Below, in pieces: positions 22,401-33,071 of a DNA stretch of 64,000 bases (positions within the stretch are counted from its first letter, which is position 1; the number at the start of each line of letters is the position of its first letter). This DNA comes from Euryodendron excelsum (lineage: Eukaryota > Streptophyta > Magnoliopsida > Ericales > Pentaphylacaceae): the NCBI GenBank assembly GCA_033060915.1, contig CM065386.1, positions 6,430,001 through 6,494,000 of the forward strand, in the 5' to 3' direction. A program made the position numbers and the translations under genes. The notes beneath the pieces are model-generated. The model saw only the letters and a list, made by a program, of their open reading frames with translations, made no database searches and had not been told where the DNA came from.

Positions 22401-22586
22401 AAATCCGAGAAGAGAGAGGAAGAAATATTTGATTCATTAATATGGAATAAGAATCATGAAAAGCAGCTCCTAGAAGTGCTCAGTATAGCTTGTAAATGCT
22501 TAGACCAAGAACCGAGGCGGAGACCCACCATTGATCAAGTTGTTTCATGTCTTGTTGGAGTTGGAACAGAGGGCACGAGAGAATGA
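19437..22586 (+). CDS. PSKR2: Phytosulfokine receptor 2-type LRR receptor kinase
   Basis: Single exon of 1049 residues. ATG 19437 was chosen: the in-frame TTG at 19425 is not a plant start, and an acceptor ends just before 19437. It has an N-terminal signal peptide (FLKWVFLACFICSG), a Cys pair before the LRRs (NCCKWDGVEC), about 21 LRRs, an island between late LRRs (~515-565, ending NQASSFPPAIYLSNN), the paired-Cys cap (NPGLCG), a TM segment ~693-716 and a kinase. Kinase residues: glycine loop GCGGFG (~777), ATP Lys K798, HRD at 892-894, DFG at 912, GTLGYIPPEY. The HRD Arg and all catalytic residues are present, so it should be active. PSKRs sit in the plasma membrane and bind the sulfated pentapeptide phytosulfokine with SERK co-receptors. 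Kinase wording (RLSGDCGQMEREFQ, RRPVEVCKGK) fits PSKR2 better than PSY1R. Two residues (VC) usual before EPN-HRD are absent. Confidence 0.93.
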   Translation: MVGLGFIPMSFLKWVFLACFICSGLGVGTPTQTCDPNDLLALKEFAGNLTNGSIISAWSNESNCCKWDGVECGHGVNGSAASRVTMLNLSGKGLRGAISRSLGSLDQLKLLDLSFNHLEGGLPAELSNLKNLEVLDLSHNMLTGPLSGSLVGLNSIRSLNISINSFSGDLFDLGGFPCVAVLNVSFNSFTGRLGSQICSSSKNIQILDLSMNHLTGGLDGLANCSTSLQQLHVDDNSLSGQLPDSLYSISSLEQLSISANNFFGQLNPKLSKLSSLKTLVIYGNQFSGPLPNIFGNLTHLEQLIAHTNLFSGSLPSTLALCSKLRVLDLRNNSLSGPVNLDFTGLPYLCTLDLATNHFSGPLPDSLSSCQELKILSLAKNKFTGQIPENYAKLTSLWSLSLSNNSIVNLSGALSVLQQCRNLTSLILTRNFHGEEIPENVIGFESLIIFALANCALNGRIPMWLLNCPKLQVLDISWNHLNGSIPYWIGQMESLFYLDFSNNSLTGEIPKSLTQVKCLISASSSSNLTTSTGIPLFVKRNQSANGLQYNQASSFPPAIYLSNNRINGTIWPEIGQLKQLHVLDLSRNNISGTIPTSISDMSNLEVLDLSSNNLYGSIPASFNKLTFLSKFSVANNHLNGAIPTGGQFLSFPNSSFEGNPGLCGTIDSPCAVVDNMGLRPAIPSGSKCKFGRSSILGITISIGVGIALLLAIVLLKMLRRDLRDSVEDLDEEIGRPHRLSEALGSSKLVLFQNSDCKDLTVAELLKSTSNFNQANIIGCGGFGLVYKANLPNGVKAAVKRLSGDCGQMEREFQAEVEALSRAQHRNLVSLQGYCQHGNDRLLIYSYMENGSLDYWLHERIDGGSLLRWDTRLKIAQGAGHGLAYLHKEPNIIHRDIKTSNILLDEKFEAHLADFGLSRLLRPYDTHVTTDLVGTLGYIPPEYSQTLTATFKGDVYSFGVVLLELLTGRRPVEVCKGKNCRDLVSWVFQMKSEKREEEIFDSLIWNKNHEKQLLEVLSIACKCLDQEPRRRPTIDQVVSCLVGVGTEGTRE

Positions 22587-24068
22587 TTTCGTCTGCTGCC
22601 TTTTCTCCCACGGAGCTAAGTTTCTGTTCAGATCATAAAGTGGTTAGTATAACTGTAAAGCAGCACAGCTTAAACTTTCTTTATGCTTAAATAGTGTTAA
22701 AGTGACTTTAATTTAGATGATACTGACAGGTTTTTGCATACCTAGGTCATTTCTTCTGCCTGCTGGAATAATCATAGTATAATTTCTAAATCTTTTGTAT
22801 ACTTTTTTCTGATATGTTGTTATAATTGCTATGTAATGTCTTGTGAAAGTGAAATATATGACCTTCCTTTGTGCTTTACATGCCTTTGAAAATGAGCCAT
22901 TTTTATTTTCTTTCTTTTGAGTTAATATTTTCCTTAAGAAAGAATATAGCCTATTTGATGGATGTTTGTGATTATCTGGAGACTTACTGAAATGATATTA
23001 CTCCAATTTTACCAAAACATTGGCAATGACTTATTTTGTTTTATTTTTCTCTCGACGATGGATCTGTGCCTTTAATCTTCATTTGTAATCACAATGTGTC
23101 TTCATTTTCTGCTTACCATATGCAGGCTGTGAGTAGAACTATCCGATTATCATGGTATAATCCACAACATGCTTTAGATACAACTCTGTTTCTGAAAGAA
23201 GGTGACTGATAGATATATAGATAGCCTTATGTGTGGGGTTGGATTGGGAAGTGTTTTAATGGTTGGTGGTTTGTGAAGTTACAGGGGGAAGAAGAAAGAA
23301 TTTGAACCTCGGCTTCCTAGAACCTTCAGCAAATTGCAATGATTCAGACAAAGGATTACAAGTACTTGTCAAAGGTCGGATTAAATCTTAGTTTGTGCGG
23401 CCACTTTAAGAAAATTTATCCGAATATCCTTTTTGTTTAGTGCTCATACTGTTTCTGGTTTGTCTGCTGAAAAGATGTTTGAGGCTGAGGAAGGTTTCTT
23501 TTTTTTGTTTTTCACTTTCTTCACATTGGCTGAAGACGCCCACTAGCTTTGCTACCAAACTTCTTGATGTGAAACAAACACGCGAAATGTCGATGATTCC
23601 CTTCGCCATCAAATTGCATGCGGATCTCCAAAAGTGACTTTCCACAAAAGAATTGGTATTCTTATCATCTTATCGTTGAAAAATTAAGCTTGTTGCATTC
23701 AGAGGATGCCAACCCATAAATTGAAAGGAAAAAGATGTCTTGTTATAAACTAAATGAATTCGAAGCAAATAAAACACAGTATATAATAAAATGAGTTCTT
23801 CTGGAATTATCAAATAATAATTAAATAGTTTTTTTAAAACTATGAGAATAGATCTTCTTAATCATTCAAGTATGTATTATTTTTATAAGACAAAATATAA
23901 TAATTACATAGTTTTTTTGAAACTAAAAGGGTAGATCTTTTTGATCATTTAAGCATGTATTATTTTCATAAAACAAAATATAAAGACAATAAAAATATAA
24001 ATAATTTATCATATACTTTTTGTCTTTTCCTTCTCTTTTTCTTTTTCTTTCTTCTTTTTTTTTCTCTC

Positions 24069-24110
<42 letters not shown>

Positions 24111-25146
24111 TCTCTCTTTCTCTCTCTCTTTTCTGTCTCTCTCTCTCTCTCCTTTTTCTTTGTTTCTCTTTTTCTTGGTTATTCACAAAACTATCGGCCA
24201 CTGCTATTTACAAGTACTTGAAGCGGCTCATTCACCATATGAGATGAGGTGAGGCATGACCTCACAACAGTCTTGTATTTTAAGATTATAGATATAAAAA
24301 CTAGAGAAACAAGGAATGATTTGTGGAATTTAGAGGACAGTTTGGACGAAACTTTGATTGTATACTTTAACCCGCTATTGTGAAAATGGGTTTTTGCAAG
24401 CAACTCTTTAATGGGTTGAGAGGAGGCTACCCTTTCTTGGATACTATTTACAAGTTTTTTTTTTTTTTTTGAAAATTATTTACAAGTTGATTACATCTAT
24501 GTAATTTTACCCGAATTCTGTGTCGAACCCATCTAAATTATATTGCTAGATACATCTCTTATAAAATAAAAATACCCTATATAGATAAGTAACTGTTAAG
24601 GATGTAATATACTTTTTATTTGGTTTCACTCTTTCTTAATTTTATATAATGTTTATATTTTTATAGTTTTCATTATTTTTATTTTAGGCATTTTATATAG
24701 GTTGAACTCGACTCAACCCGCTCAAGTAATCCAATTAGTTTAGGCAGGATAGCGACGAGGTAAGAAAATTTTTTCATTCATAAGGTGGGGAGTTCAATGT
24801 TGCAAATTTGGGGCGGGGTATGGGTGAGATTCTCTCGGGATAGGGTCAAGCCCAACCTACCTCGCCGCCATCTTTAGTGATTGGGACAAATCCCTTATAG
24901 ATTAGGCTCAGGCGGGATGACGCAATTATTAAGAGCAGGCTATTACTTAAAGTCTGCTTAATATAATTTTTTTAAAATTTTTTTAACTTATAAGTAAAAA
25001 AGTTAAATATTTTTTATTTTTATTTTTATAAGTTAAAAATAAGTAAAATAAAAAAATAAAAAAAGTTAAAAAGCTAAAAAAAAATTTAAATTTATTGCTT
25101 ATAAGCTAAAAATAATTAGGCAAAAAAACCCTACTAAACAGGCCCT
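22587..25146. other. PSKR2 3' UTR, then AT-rich intergenic
   Basis: The first few hundred bases are probably 3' UTR. TATGCAG|GCTGTGAG near 23120 could be a 3' UTR intron acceptor (weak). No gene is supported afterwards. A (CT)n tract lies at about 24060-24155. A stretch at 24690-24890 resembles degraded transposon ends (it contains CTCGCCGCCATC). Confidence 0.4.
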
Positions 25147-25149
25147 TAA

Positions 25150-25508
25150 GGCTCTGTTTGGTTACAGTTTTACTTTCTGTTTTCTATTGTCGTTTTTTAA
25201 AATTTAACAGAACCACGTTTGATAGATTGGTTTCAAAAACTGTTTATATTAAAACTGCATTGGTAAGCCGGTTTTGGAATTTCTTTTCAAAAATTTTTTA
25301 GAAAAACCCTAGTTTTGAGAACCATTAAAAAGATATTTTATGAATTTCTACAACTATTTTTATACGAAAGTGAAAACGATAGTATTTTTGATAGTTCCAT
25401 TCTTTTGTTTTTTAGAACAAAAAAACCAAACAATCCCTATATATTTTTGTTCAAAAAACATAAAAAATAAAACCGAAACTAGAACCAAAATTGGTATCAA
25501 ACATAGCC
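25150..25508. mobile_element. Tourist-like (PIF/Harbinger) MITE, 359 bp
   Basis: The terminal inverted repeats are GGCTCTGTTTGGTTAC at the left and, read inward from the right end, GGCTATGTTTGATACC. The element is flanked on both sides by TAA (25147-25149 and 25509-25511), the 3-bp duplication typical of PIF/Harbinger MITEs. It has no coding capacity. Confidence 0.8.
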
Positions 25509-25511
25509 TAA

Positions 25512-25962
25512 ATTTTTTTATTTCAAGAATATGAAAAACGAAACTAAAACTAGAACGGAGATTAGTACCAAACAAAACGGAAATATCTTATGCTAGGGCT
25601 CATTTACATGCGTGCTAATAGTACACCACTAATACTATTGGATACCGAAGTCATTTCATATTATTTTGATATAGTTTTATGTACTAAAAATGATCTAAGA
25701 ATAGAAAATTACTTCAGCAAGAATGGAAGCTCTGAGGTAAGTAAAGGAAGCACCATAAAACCCTAGACCACGGCCTCCAGACTCGTCATCTAATACTGCA
25801 TTATTAGCATGAAGATAATACACGTGTTTCACGCGTGTCGTGGTCTCTCACACGTGTGACTAGCCCAACGTGCCACCTTCTTCTCCTTGACACAACAATT
25901 CGTATTTCAATTAAATTCAAGGGACACCCAGATAAGAACCAGAGCTGTGACAGAAAACGAAG
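25512..25962. other. Intergenic
   Basis: No gene supported. It contains several ACGTG-core motifs (TACACGTGTTT near 25820, CACACGTGTGAC near 25849), which are candidate ABRE/G-box sites upstream of the small ORF at 25963. Confidence 0.35.
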
Positions 25963-26169
25963 ATGAGAGTAACAACGATGTTGGCAGTAGCAATGTCTTC
26001 GGTAAACAAGAGATCTATCTTCGATGTCTCTAGGGTTTTCCACTCAAATAACAGATTCTCAGAGGCTTTCTTCACCTCTGTTTCCAGCAGGGCGAAGGGA
26101 GCATGTGTCCAAAGGGGACACGTGCCCCCTCAAATTTTAAAAATTATACTTTTACATATATATTTTTAA
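25963..26169 (+). CDS. Possible first exon of an interrupted gene
   Basis: ATG at 25963 opens 68 codons starting MRVTTMLAVAMSSVNKR. The first ~45 residues have no acidic residue until the IFDVSR segment, many Ser, Arg and hydrophobic residues, and resemble a mitochondrial targeting peptide (SRVFHSNNRF). At about 26085 the reading frame runs into a dispersed repeat, and the remaining codons come from that repeat. No recognisable family. It could be the remains of a gene cut by a transposon, or an expressed first exon whose continuation I cannot see. Its place between the dehydrogenase and SPL would match the unknown AT3G15280 of Arabidopsis, but I have no sequence evidence for that. Confidence 0.25.
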   Translation: MRVTTMLAVAMSSVNKRSIFDVSRVFHSNNRFSEAFFTSVSSRAKGACVQRGHVPPQILKIILLHIYF

Positions 26170-26530
26170 TTCTTTTCAATTTAATTTCTAAAAATTTAGA
26201 AATTGCCCCTCTCAAATTTTAAAATGTTTTATTTTTGTCTACAATTTTATAAATATTTTCAATTTCCCCTCTAAAATTTTATAAATATCCCTCAAATTTT
26301 CAAATATTTTATTTTTACCAACAATTTTAAAAATAGTTTTTAATTTTTTCCCCTAAAACTTTATCAATGCTCCTTTAAATATTTATTTTGCTTTAAAGAT
26401 CCATTTATATACATTATACATATGTATGGAAGTAAGTGTTCTATTATTAATTATACCAAAAATAATTTGTTATGATTAATGATTATCCTTTTGAATGAAT
26501 TTTTTGGCTCTGTCATTGGTTTTACCTCCT
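26083..26530. mobile_element. Non-autonomous DNA-transposon remnant, copy 1
   Basis: Related in sequence to 49596-49978: both begin with a purine-rich GCGAAGGGAG / GGGGAAGAGCC end, then GGGCA/GGACACGTGCCCC, CCTCAAATTTT blocks, and end in TT(C/T)TGGCT(C/T). The long AT body has repeated CCCTC(A)AATTTT segments. No clear target-site duplication here. No coding capacity. Confidence 0.55.
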
Positions 26531-26789
26531 TTTAACGATGACCAAGATTTTGTTCTGAGTTAAAAACATAAATAAATAAAATTATTAGGTATATTATATA
26601 CATGCATGTATAATTTGAGTTTCAAGTAATAGAGGTTGAAAGCTTGAAGCTCACACATGCAAAGCTCACTCCAAGCCTCATACAAAATGGAATTATATAT
26701 AGTCTCTGATTTTACACATCCAACTAGTAGTCGCTTGCAAGAAACCAGCACTGAGCAGAGGTCGCCCTAGCTTCAGAGTATATATATTA

Positions 26790-27390
26790 TGGGGGGATAG
26801 CCTATGGCCCAATTTAGTGAGTGAGGCTCAATCCACATGCTTTATAGTTGGGTTGCTTGGAAGCCCGAATCATAGCAAAGGGATGGTCCAGCCCAAGCCA
26901 CCGACCTCCTTCCAATCTTGGCCCAAATCGCAACAGGCGAGCCCAAATTGCTAGTGGTCTTCGAGCATTAAATGCGGAGTTGACTCGCATTAAATACGCA
27001 AGCGACTCCTCACGCGACGTCGACGTACACGTCCGGTCAGTCAGAATCCTCAGCGGCGGTAAGTTAGGCCCTACGCACGGTAAGTCGGTGGCATGCAATG
27101 ATGCCTATTCAGTGGGCCATAATGAACTGCTAGTAGGCAAGGAGTAAAACACTTCATCGATCATACTATAAATATCAAAACCTTCGAGAGCCAGGTATGG
27201 ACAATGAACTCAAAGTATACATAACTTTTATTCATTCTAAGTCTCAATTAAACTTGTTAACTTAATCGTCGGAGTGTGATCAGCCCATCAAGAGTTGACT
27301 CATTCTAACCTTCCTTTCTTACAGAGAATTTGGATTCATCTACATGGACTTAAGAGTTCGGCCCAACCTTTCTGAAAAATTCCACTTACA
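26790..27390 (+). repeat. Solo LTR (Ty3/gypsy-like), about 600 bp
   Basis: It starts TGGGGGGATAG, has a TATA box (CTATAAATATC near 27165) about 225 bp from its end, then the AACTTAATCGTCGGAGTGTG stretch that parallels AACTTTGGCATCGGAGTGTC in the Tat LTR of this window, and ends in TTACA. No internal domain is attached, so it looks like a solo LTR left by recombination between LTRs. Flanking TATTA / TATAT is not a clean 5-bp duplication. The boundaries are inferred. Confidence 0.5.
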
Positions 27391-27526
27391 TATATATATA
27401 TATATATATATTTAGAAGTATTCTTTAGTGTTAAAGAAGGAAGGCGATGTCAAAAGTAATGCCTAAGGGTTATATAATCATAATTTCAGGTCGCATGGTG
27501 CAGAAGAATCACCCCCAAGTTGCCCC

Positions 27527-28063
27527 TAAGGATGGCAATGAATCGAAAGTTGGGATTTTTATTTCCGTCTCTCCCTAAAATATCAGTCATTATCTCTATA
27601 TAAGAATTAATTTGGACATTTATTCTCATTTTTACGAGTACAAACCTGCCTCCATCGTAGACTCCACCCTTGCCCCGCCCAAACCCAAGTTTTTTTTTTT
27701 TTTTTTCTTTTCAGTACAAAGGAAACAAATAACACAAAGCAAGAAAAGAAAACATAAAAACAAAGTATTAGGAATATTAATAGTTCCATGATCTCTATTT
27801 AACAGTAAGATCTCCAAATATTTTGAATTACATGTACATCAAAATAATATTATTGTATTGTCAAAAAACTAAAGCTTAAAATGATAAAAGTGACTTATAT
27901 AAAAATAAAAAAAAAAATAATGCTAAAAGTAGAAAAGCGGAGTGGAGGAAAAAATTTAGTCAATTCTCTCCTCCATTCTTACTTTATATCCTTTAATATT
28001 TCTACTCTAAATGAGACGAATTCGATTGAACCTCAATTTTTTTTCATTCATGGTCATCCCTAG
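27527..28063. repeat. Dispersed repeat family A, copy 1
   Basis: Shares an ordered set of blocks with 45611-46323: ends of the GGATGGCAAT / GTCATCCCTA type, a run of T/A, GAATATTAATAGT(T/A)(C/T)CAT, and a purine-rich GTGGAGGAAAAAA-like block before AAATGA(G/A)ACGAAT. Inverted ends suggest a non-autonomous DNA transposon, perhaps hAT. No target duplication is visible. Confidence 0.6.
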
Positions 28064-28638
28064 ACCGCTACTAATGCAGATAACTTGAGGAACGACTAGA
28101 GAGATTGAAAGTGGGCTTCAATGCCCTCGGGGCCGTTCTTTTTCTTTTTCTTTTTTTTTCTTTTTATATTTTGCAATTTTAATATCTTGCGTACAAAATT
28201 TTTATTTTTCATTTTTACTGTGTTATTTGGTTTGTGTTGTGTTCGAGTTTGAGGGGTAACCTGAACACGCTGCAGGAGTTAGTCGAAAGTAATTAAAAAG
28301 AAAAACATATTTCTGTATTAATAAGTCTACTTTGTCCCCTGAAATGTCTAGTCACATAGGAGAGCAACATGCTATTCATCAAAAAAATGATGCGCTGGTG
28401 AAGATATATATATTAGAGTTATTATTACAGGTGTGTTTTGTTATTTTACAATAAAAAAATAAAAAAAAAAAACAAAAAACGGAGTTTTTGGTTGTGTAAG
28501 CGTATATATATATATATATTTGTTTGTGTGGTTTTACGTGTATGTCTATGCACGCCATTCAACTGACCTTAATTGTCAAATTAAGGGTAGGATAATCTGG
28601 TATTAATTCCAGACAGAGGGTGGGAGAGAAACCTAAAT

Positions 28639-29785
28639 GGCAAATAACAATAATAGTCATTATAGTTTCACATTGGTTTTATTTTAGTCTATGTTGTTTA
28701 AATTATAACAAATTTACCCTTCAATTTAACAAAATTTGTGCAATTGGTCCAATTTAAATTGGCTGTCTCAAAAACAGACGAAAAAAATGTATGTGCATTC
28801 CTTATAACTTTTTTAAGGGTAAAATGATAAAACTATTATCTCTATCTCGTATTTAATATAAAATTGCAGTAACGATCCTTGTAGTTTCACCTTAATTTTA
28901 TTTTGGTCACCATTGTTTCAATTGTAACAAATTTATTGTTTAATTTAACTTGCACAATCAGTCCAATTCGTCTCAGAAACAAATGAAAAAAGTGCACGTG
29001 CAATCCTTGTGATGTTTTTTCAAATAAAAATGGTAAAATATCCACTTCCCGCTAACTCAGTCTACCTTACTCACATAACACTGTAACGGCTAACAAATTA
29101 GAGCAAAAAAATTAGGAGTTTTGTAAAAATAGCCATTGACGACCACTGTGAAGCACCAACAATATCTAAATTATGTTTTTGATATAGTTCAACTACTCTG
29201 CTCATATTAATCCATCCCACCATATCCATTACGTTTCTATTAGTAACCAATTGTCTCACAATAATTGTCAATGGTTATCTTTATAAAAACCTTTAATTTT
29301 TTTGCCCTAATTTCTATATCGTTACAGTGTTATATGAGTAAGGTAGACTAAGCTATAACAGAAAGTGGATAAATTTACCATTTTGTCTGGAAAAAATACA
29401 CAAATTACATGTGCACTCTTTTTGTCTATTTCTGATATAGTTGTTCCAAATTATACTGATTTTGCAAATTTTTTAAAATTAAAGGGCTAATTTAGTGCAA
29501 TTAAAACAATAGAGACCAAAATAAAACCAAAGTAAAATTATAATAACCATTACTGTAATTTGATATCTAATGCGTGATAGAGATAGTAGTTTTATCATTT
29601 TACCCTTAAAAATATCACACAGATTACATGTAGACTCTTTTCGTTTATTTTTTAAGCGGTCGTTCCAAATTAAACTAATTGTGTAGGTTTCTTTAAATTC
29701 AAAAACAAATTTATTATAATTAAAATAATATGAACTAAAATAAAATTAAAGTGAAACTAGAAAGAACCGTTACTACAATTTACCG
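28639..29785. mobile_element. Foldback element, ~1.15 kb, each arm internally duplicated
   Basis: The left part (28639-29140) is the inverted complement of the right part (29285-29785). Compare GGCAAATAACAATAATAGTC at the left with GGTAAATTGTAGTAACGGTT read inward from the right. A ~140-bp centre separates the arms. Each arm has two related head-to-tail units: AGTTTCAC recurs at 28664 and 28883, a period of about 219 bp. Flanks AACCTAAAT and AAACTAAAA match 7 of 9 bases, a possible 9-bp duplication as made by Mutator-like transposases. No coding capacity. Confidence 0.75.
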
Positions 29786-31544
29786 AAACTAAAATGATTC
29801 CAGGGGACCCTAAGCTAGCCGTAGTAGTCTAGTTTCTGATGATGCGTCCCAATTCCACGAAAAGTGCTCTGTCCCCTCCTTTTTATCTATCCGGAGTCCG
29901 GACAGAACAGACATGTCAAGCAGGATGCATATATATATATATATATCTCTATATGTATGCATGGGACCCGCATGCAGTACATATGCAGTGAGCTCCATTC
30001 CCAGCAGCTGCTTTTTGCAAGCTTTTTCAATTTCCATAACCAGCGTTAATACCCTGCGTTTTTTTGACCATGGTTCATTTATCAGAGAGCCTTGGATGTG
30101 TACCTCTACTTATTCTGTTTTTATTTTTTATTGTTTATTTTTTTGCCTAAGTTTATTGATAAAAATGAGCGATTAACATAGTAACTACTGTGAACCTAAA
30201 CAATAGGAATTCACAATTACTGTAAAATATTTAGTTTGAGTTGATCCAAAAAAGTCGAGTTCGTCACCGTAATTGCATCAAAGTATAAACGACATTTAAT
30301 ATATTCTTAACTGCATCTAGTTCAAACAACTACTACTGCAAATTGATTCAAACGCGTTATCATTGAAAAAGAGTGGAATTATGCCTAACTTGTGAAATCT
30401 AACTCAACTACTACCTTGGTGGTTCCTCCGATTTATTGCAAAAAAAACACTAACACTTAGATGATTTGCAATTTTAAACTAATGTTTTCAAAACATAATA
30501 CACTCCTGTTCCAAACGATAAATCTGACATTTCAATACGATCTCAAGCAGTGTAGGCACACCAAAATATAAACCTGAATGCTACTTATCTAGTCTTTTTT
30601 CTTCTAGTTTTGAGAGTTCAATCATCTTCTTTTGAATCCACTTTCAATTATTATCTCACTAATTATGGGACTGATGCACTTTAAAATAAGAGAATTACTA
30701 GTAAAATTGTTTAAGGAACCCAATATTATTTTGGATAATGTTATACAATCAAAACTTTCCTATGCTATTGTTTTTTTATTTTAAGCTGAAACACCCAATA
30801 TTTGATATTTGAAGGAAATTGAATTTTTCTATTTTTTGAAAAAAAAAATGGTCATAAGGTTCATTACCCAGAAAACACGTCAAGAATAATGTGATTCTTT
30901 ACCCCTTCTGTGGACCACCAAGTGGGCAAGCAGTAGGACCCCCTCCAAAGTAACTCAGAGTACACTCCACGAGCCACTGCACAGTGTGAGAACAGAATCG
31001 ATATCAAACCGGTAAAGTTATTAATTTATTGATTTAACCGGTTATTTCATATAAATTAAATATATTTTATTTATTTATATATATTTTTTGACTTAAATAT
31101 AATTTATATTATAAAATAAAAACATAAAAAAATCAAATAAAACCAAGATAAATGTTGTTTAATTTTACCTTTTGAAAACTATAAATACATTAAATTTTTT
31201 TTAAGAAACTGAAAAAGTCAAAATTAATTAACAATTTTTTAATTAAACCATCCAATTAGTTCATTATTTTTTTAAAATATTAACAGATTCATCCAGTTTA
31301 ATTCAATTCACATATATTTTTTATAAATTAATTAAACCCCAGATTTTGATTTCCGATGGAACTAATCGGTCCGGTCCGATTCTGATACGATAACTATGAC
31401 CCCACCAACCAATGGTTAAACGACACTCTGAATTGAATTAAAGATAAAAACAACTACTAGCGTTGAACAAATCAAAACCTTTGCTTTCATTCGCCATTTT
31501 AAGGTTAAACACAGACCACACTGACAGGGAGGAGAAAACTTTGT

Positions 31545-31580
<36 letters not shown>

Positions 31581-31719
31581 GGTGAGGGAGGAGGTTGTGG
31601 TCCTCACACCCCCTTCTCTCTCCTCTTACCTTTTTTGTCCCATTCTCTCAGTATGTTCTCAACTTCGTTCATTGCTACCTCAAATCTCTCTTCTTCCACT
31701 GTCTTAGAGACCCGTAAAA
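29786..31719. other. Intergenic upstream of the SPL gene
   Basis: No gene supported. A MITE-like stretch lies at 30990-31401 (listed separately). The last 200 bp include (GA)n at 31545-31580 and a pyrimidine-rich stretch, probably the SPL core promoter and 5' UTR. Confidence 0.4.
30990..31401. repeat. MITE-like AT-rich repeat with inverted ends
   Basis: CAGAATCGATATCAAACCGG at 30993 is partly complementary to the right end GGTCCGGTCCGATTCTG. The body is very AT-rich. A conserved ACCGGT-type core occurs near both ends. No clear target duplication; boundaries are approximate. Confidence 0.4.
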
Positions 31720-33034
31720 ATGGACGCGCGCAAGCGGCCTGAACCAAAGCCGTCAACCCTTCTGGAAGACAAAGCGGCGGATGATGATGCTAGCGTGGAG
31801 GAAGAAGAAGACGAACTTTGTGGTGGCGAATTTGGGTTTGTTTCAGAAAAGGGTGGTGTTAAGAACAAAGTGGTGTTTGGTGGTGGGTCTGGAAAGAAGG
31901 CGTACGGCGGTGGTGGTGGTGGTGCGGAGGTGTCGCCGCCGCGTTGTCAGGCGGAGAAGTGCGCTGCCGATCTGACCGACGCAAAAAGGTACCACCGGCG
32001 CCACAAAGTATGCGAACTCCATGCCAAGGCTTCGGTGGTCACCGTCGCAGGGCTCCGGCAGCGGTTCTGTCAGCAATGCAGCAGGTCTTGAAAACCCTAG
32101 GTTTTTTTTTTCCTTTCTCTTTTCTTTATGTTTCACAGTAATTTTTGGTTAATCATTTTTTCTAGTTTGTCAATTTTGGTAAAACTGACCTCAAACATAC
32201 TAGTATAGTTTGCATTGGCTGCTTCACATAAGCCACTTTTGTTTCGTGGATGAGATAAGGGTTTAAGGAATTCCGAACAATTAATTTTAGGAATACAAAT
32301 TTTTGCATAATAATTTGGCAATCTAGCCTTGGATCACGAAGTTTGGAATTGCTTATCTCACCCAGTAGATAACGATACTGACTTTTTTCACATAACCAAA
32401 CGTAAGATTACGCCAAACACGAATTAGCACTCCAATCCCACATCCTTATCTTGCAAAACAAACACGGCCATAATGCTTCTGTTGGCAGATTGGGTGGTAA
32501 GGGAAGGTTGTAGACTTTCCTGTAATTTATAACTATTTTATTTTTGTATTTAGTGGAAATGGTAAGATTTCCCATATGTTCTCTTTCATTGCCAAGAAAA
32601 TAAAAGAAAGCAGATGAAAGTTTTGGAATTTCTAGTGATGATTAAAATAGGAGTGGTGATTGTGCTTTGCGTGGTTGGAAATTTTGATTATTTCTCTAAT
32701 TTTGTAGTCATCAATTCTAGTCTACTAGCCAGAGTATTCTTCATTCTTATATTTCTGTCTAATGCTTATTCTAATACTCTGTGCTTTCACCAAACCTAGG
32801 TTTCATGAGCTATCTGAGTTTGACGACACAAAAAGAAGTTGCCGCAGGCGTCTGGCTGGGCACAATGAACGACGCCGGAAGAGCTCATCTGAATCCTCCC
32901 ATGGAGAAGGATCTGGCCGCCGGAGGTTGGGTCTTCAATTGAATGGAAGTCGCCAGAGGCAAGCTGATGAAAGAGGTAGAACTCCAATAGCTTTTCCAGG
33001 GACTTCTACGTATCCACAGTTCCACATCGGTTGA
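31720..33034 (+). CDS. SPL: SQUAMOSA promoter-binding protein-like factor (SPL3/4/5 type)
   Basis: Two exons, 31720-32084 and 32800-33034, with the GT..AG intron splitting the Arg codon in CSR|FHE, the conserved SBP intron position. The product is 199 residues. The N-terminus is acidic (EEEEDELC) and Gly-rich. The SBP DNA-binding domain spans ~74-150. The first zinc site uses C76, C81, C98 and H101 (with H92/H95 nearby); the second uses C117, C120, H124 and C136. The bipartite nuclear signal is [20 protein letters not shown] proteins bind GTAC cores in promoters such as those of FUL/AP1-class MADS genes and promote phase change and flowering. The short length, the lack of any C-terminal domain and the miR156 site in the 3' UTR place it with SPL3/4/5; from memory the collinear Arabidopsis gene is SPL5 (AT3G15270). 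Confidence 0.95.
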
Positions 33035-33051
33035 GATGTTCATTCTCAATC

Positions 33052-33071
33052 ATGCTTACTCTCTTCTGTCA
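33052..33071 (+). promoter_or_regulatory. miR156/157 target site in the SPL 3' UTR
   Basis: The 20-mer ATGCTTACTCTCTTCTGTCA starts 17 bases after the stop codon. The GCTTACTCTCTTCTGTCA core is the known form of the miR156 site in the 3' UTR of SPL3-class genes; the coding-region site of larger SPLs reads GTGCTCTCTCTCTTCTGTCA. It implies post-transcriptional repression in the juvenile phase. Confidence 0.9.

Noticed and set aside
23923..24247. Open frames rich in Arg/Glu or Ser/Leu/Phe
   Set aside because: Translation of a (CT)n microsatellite on either strand.
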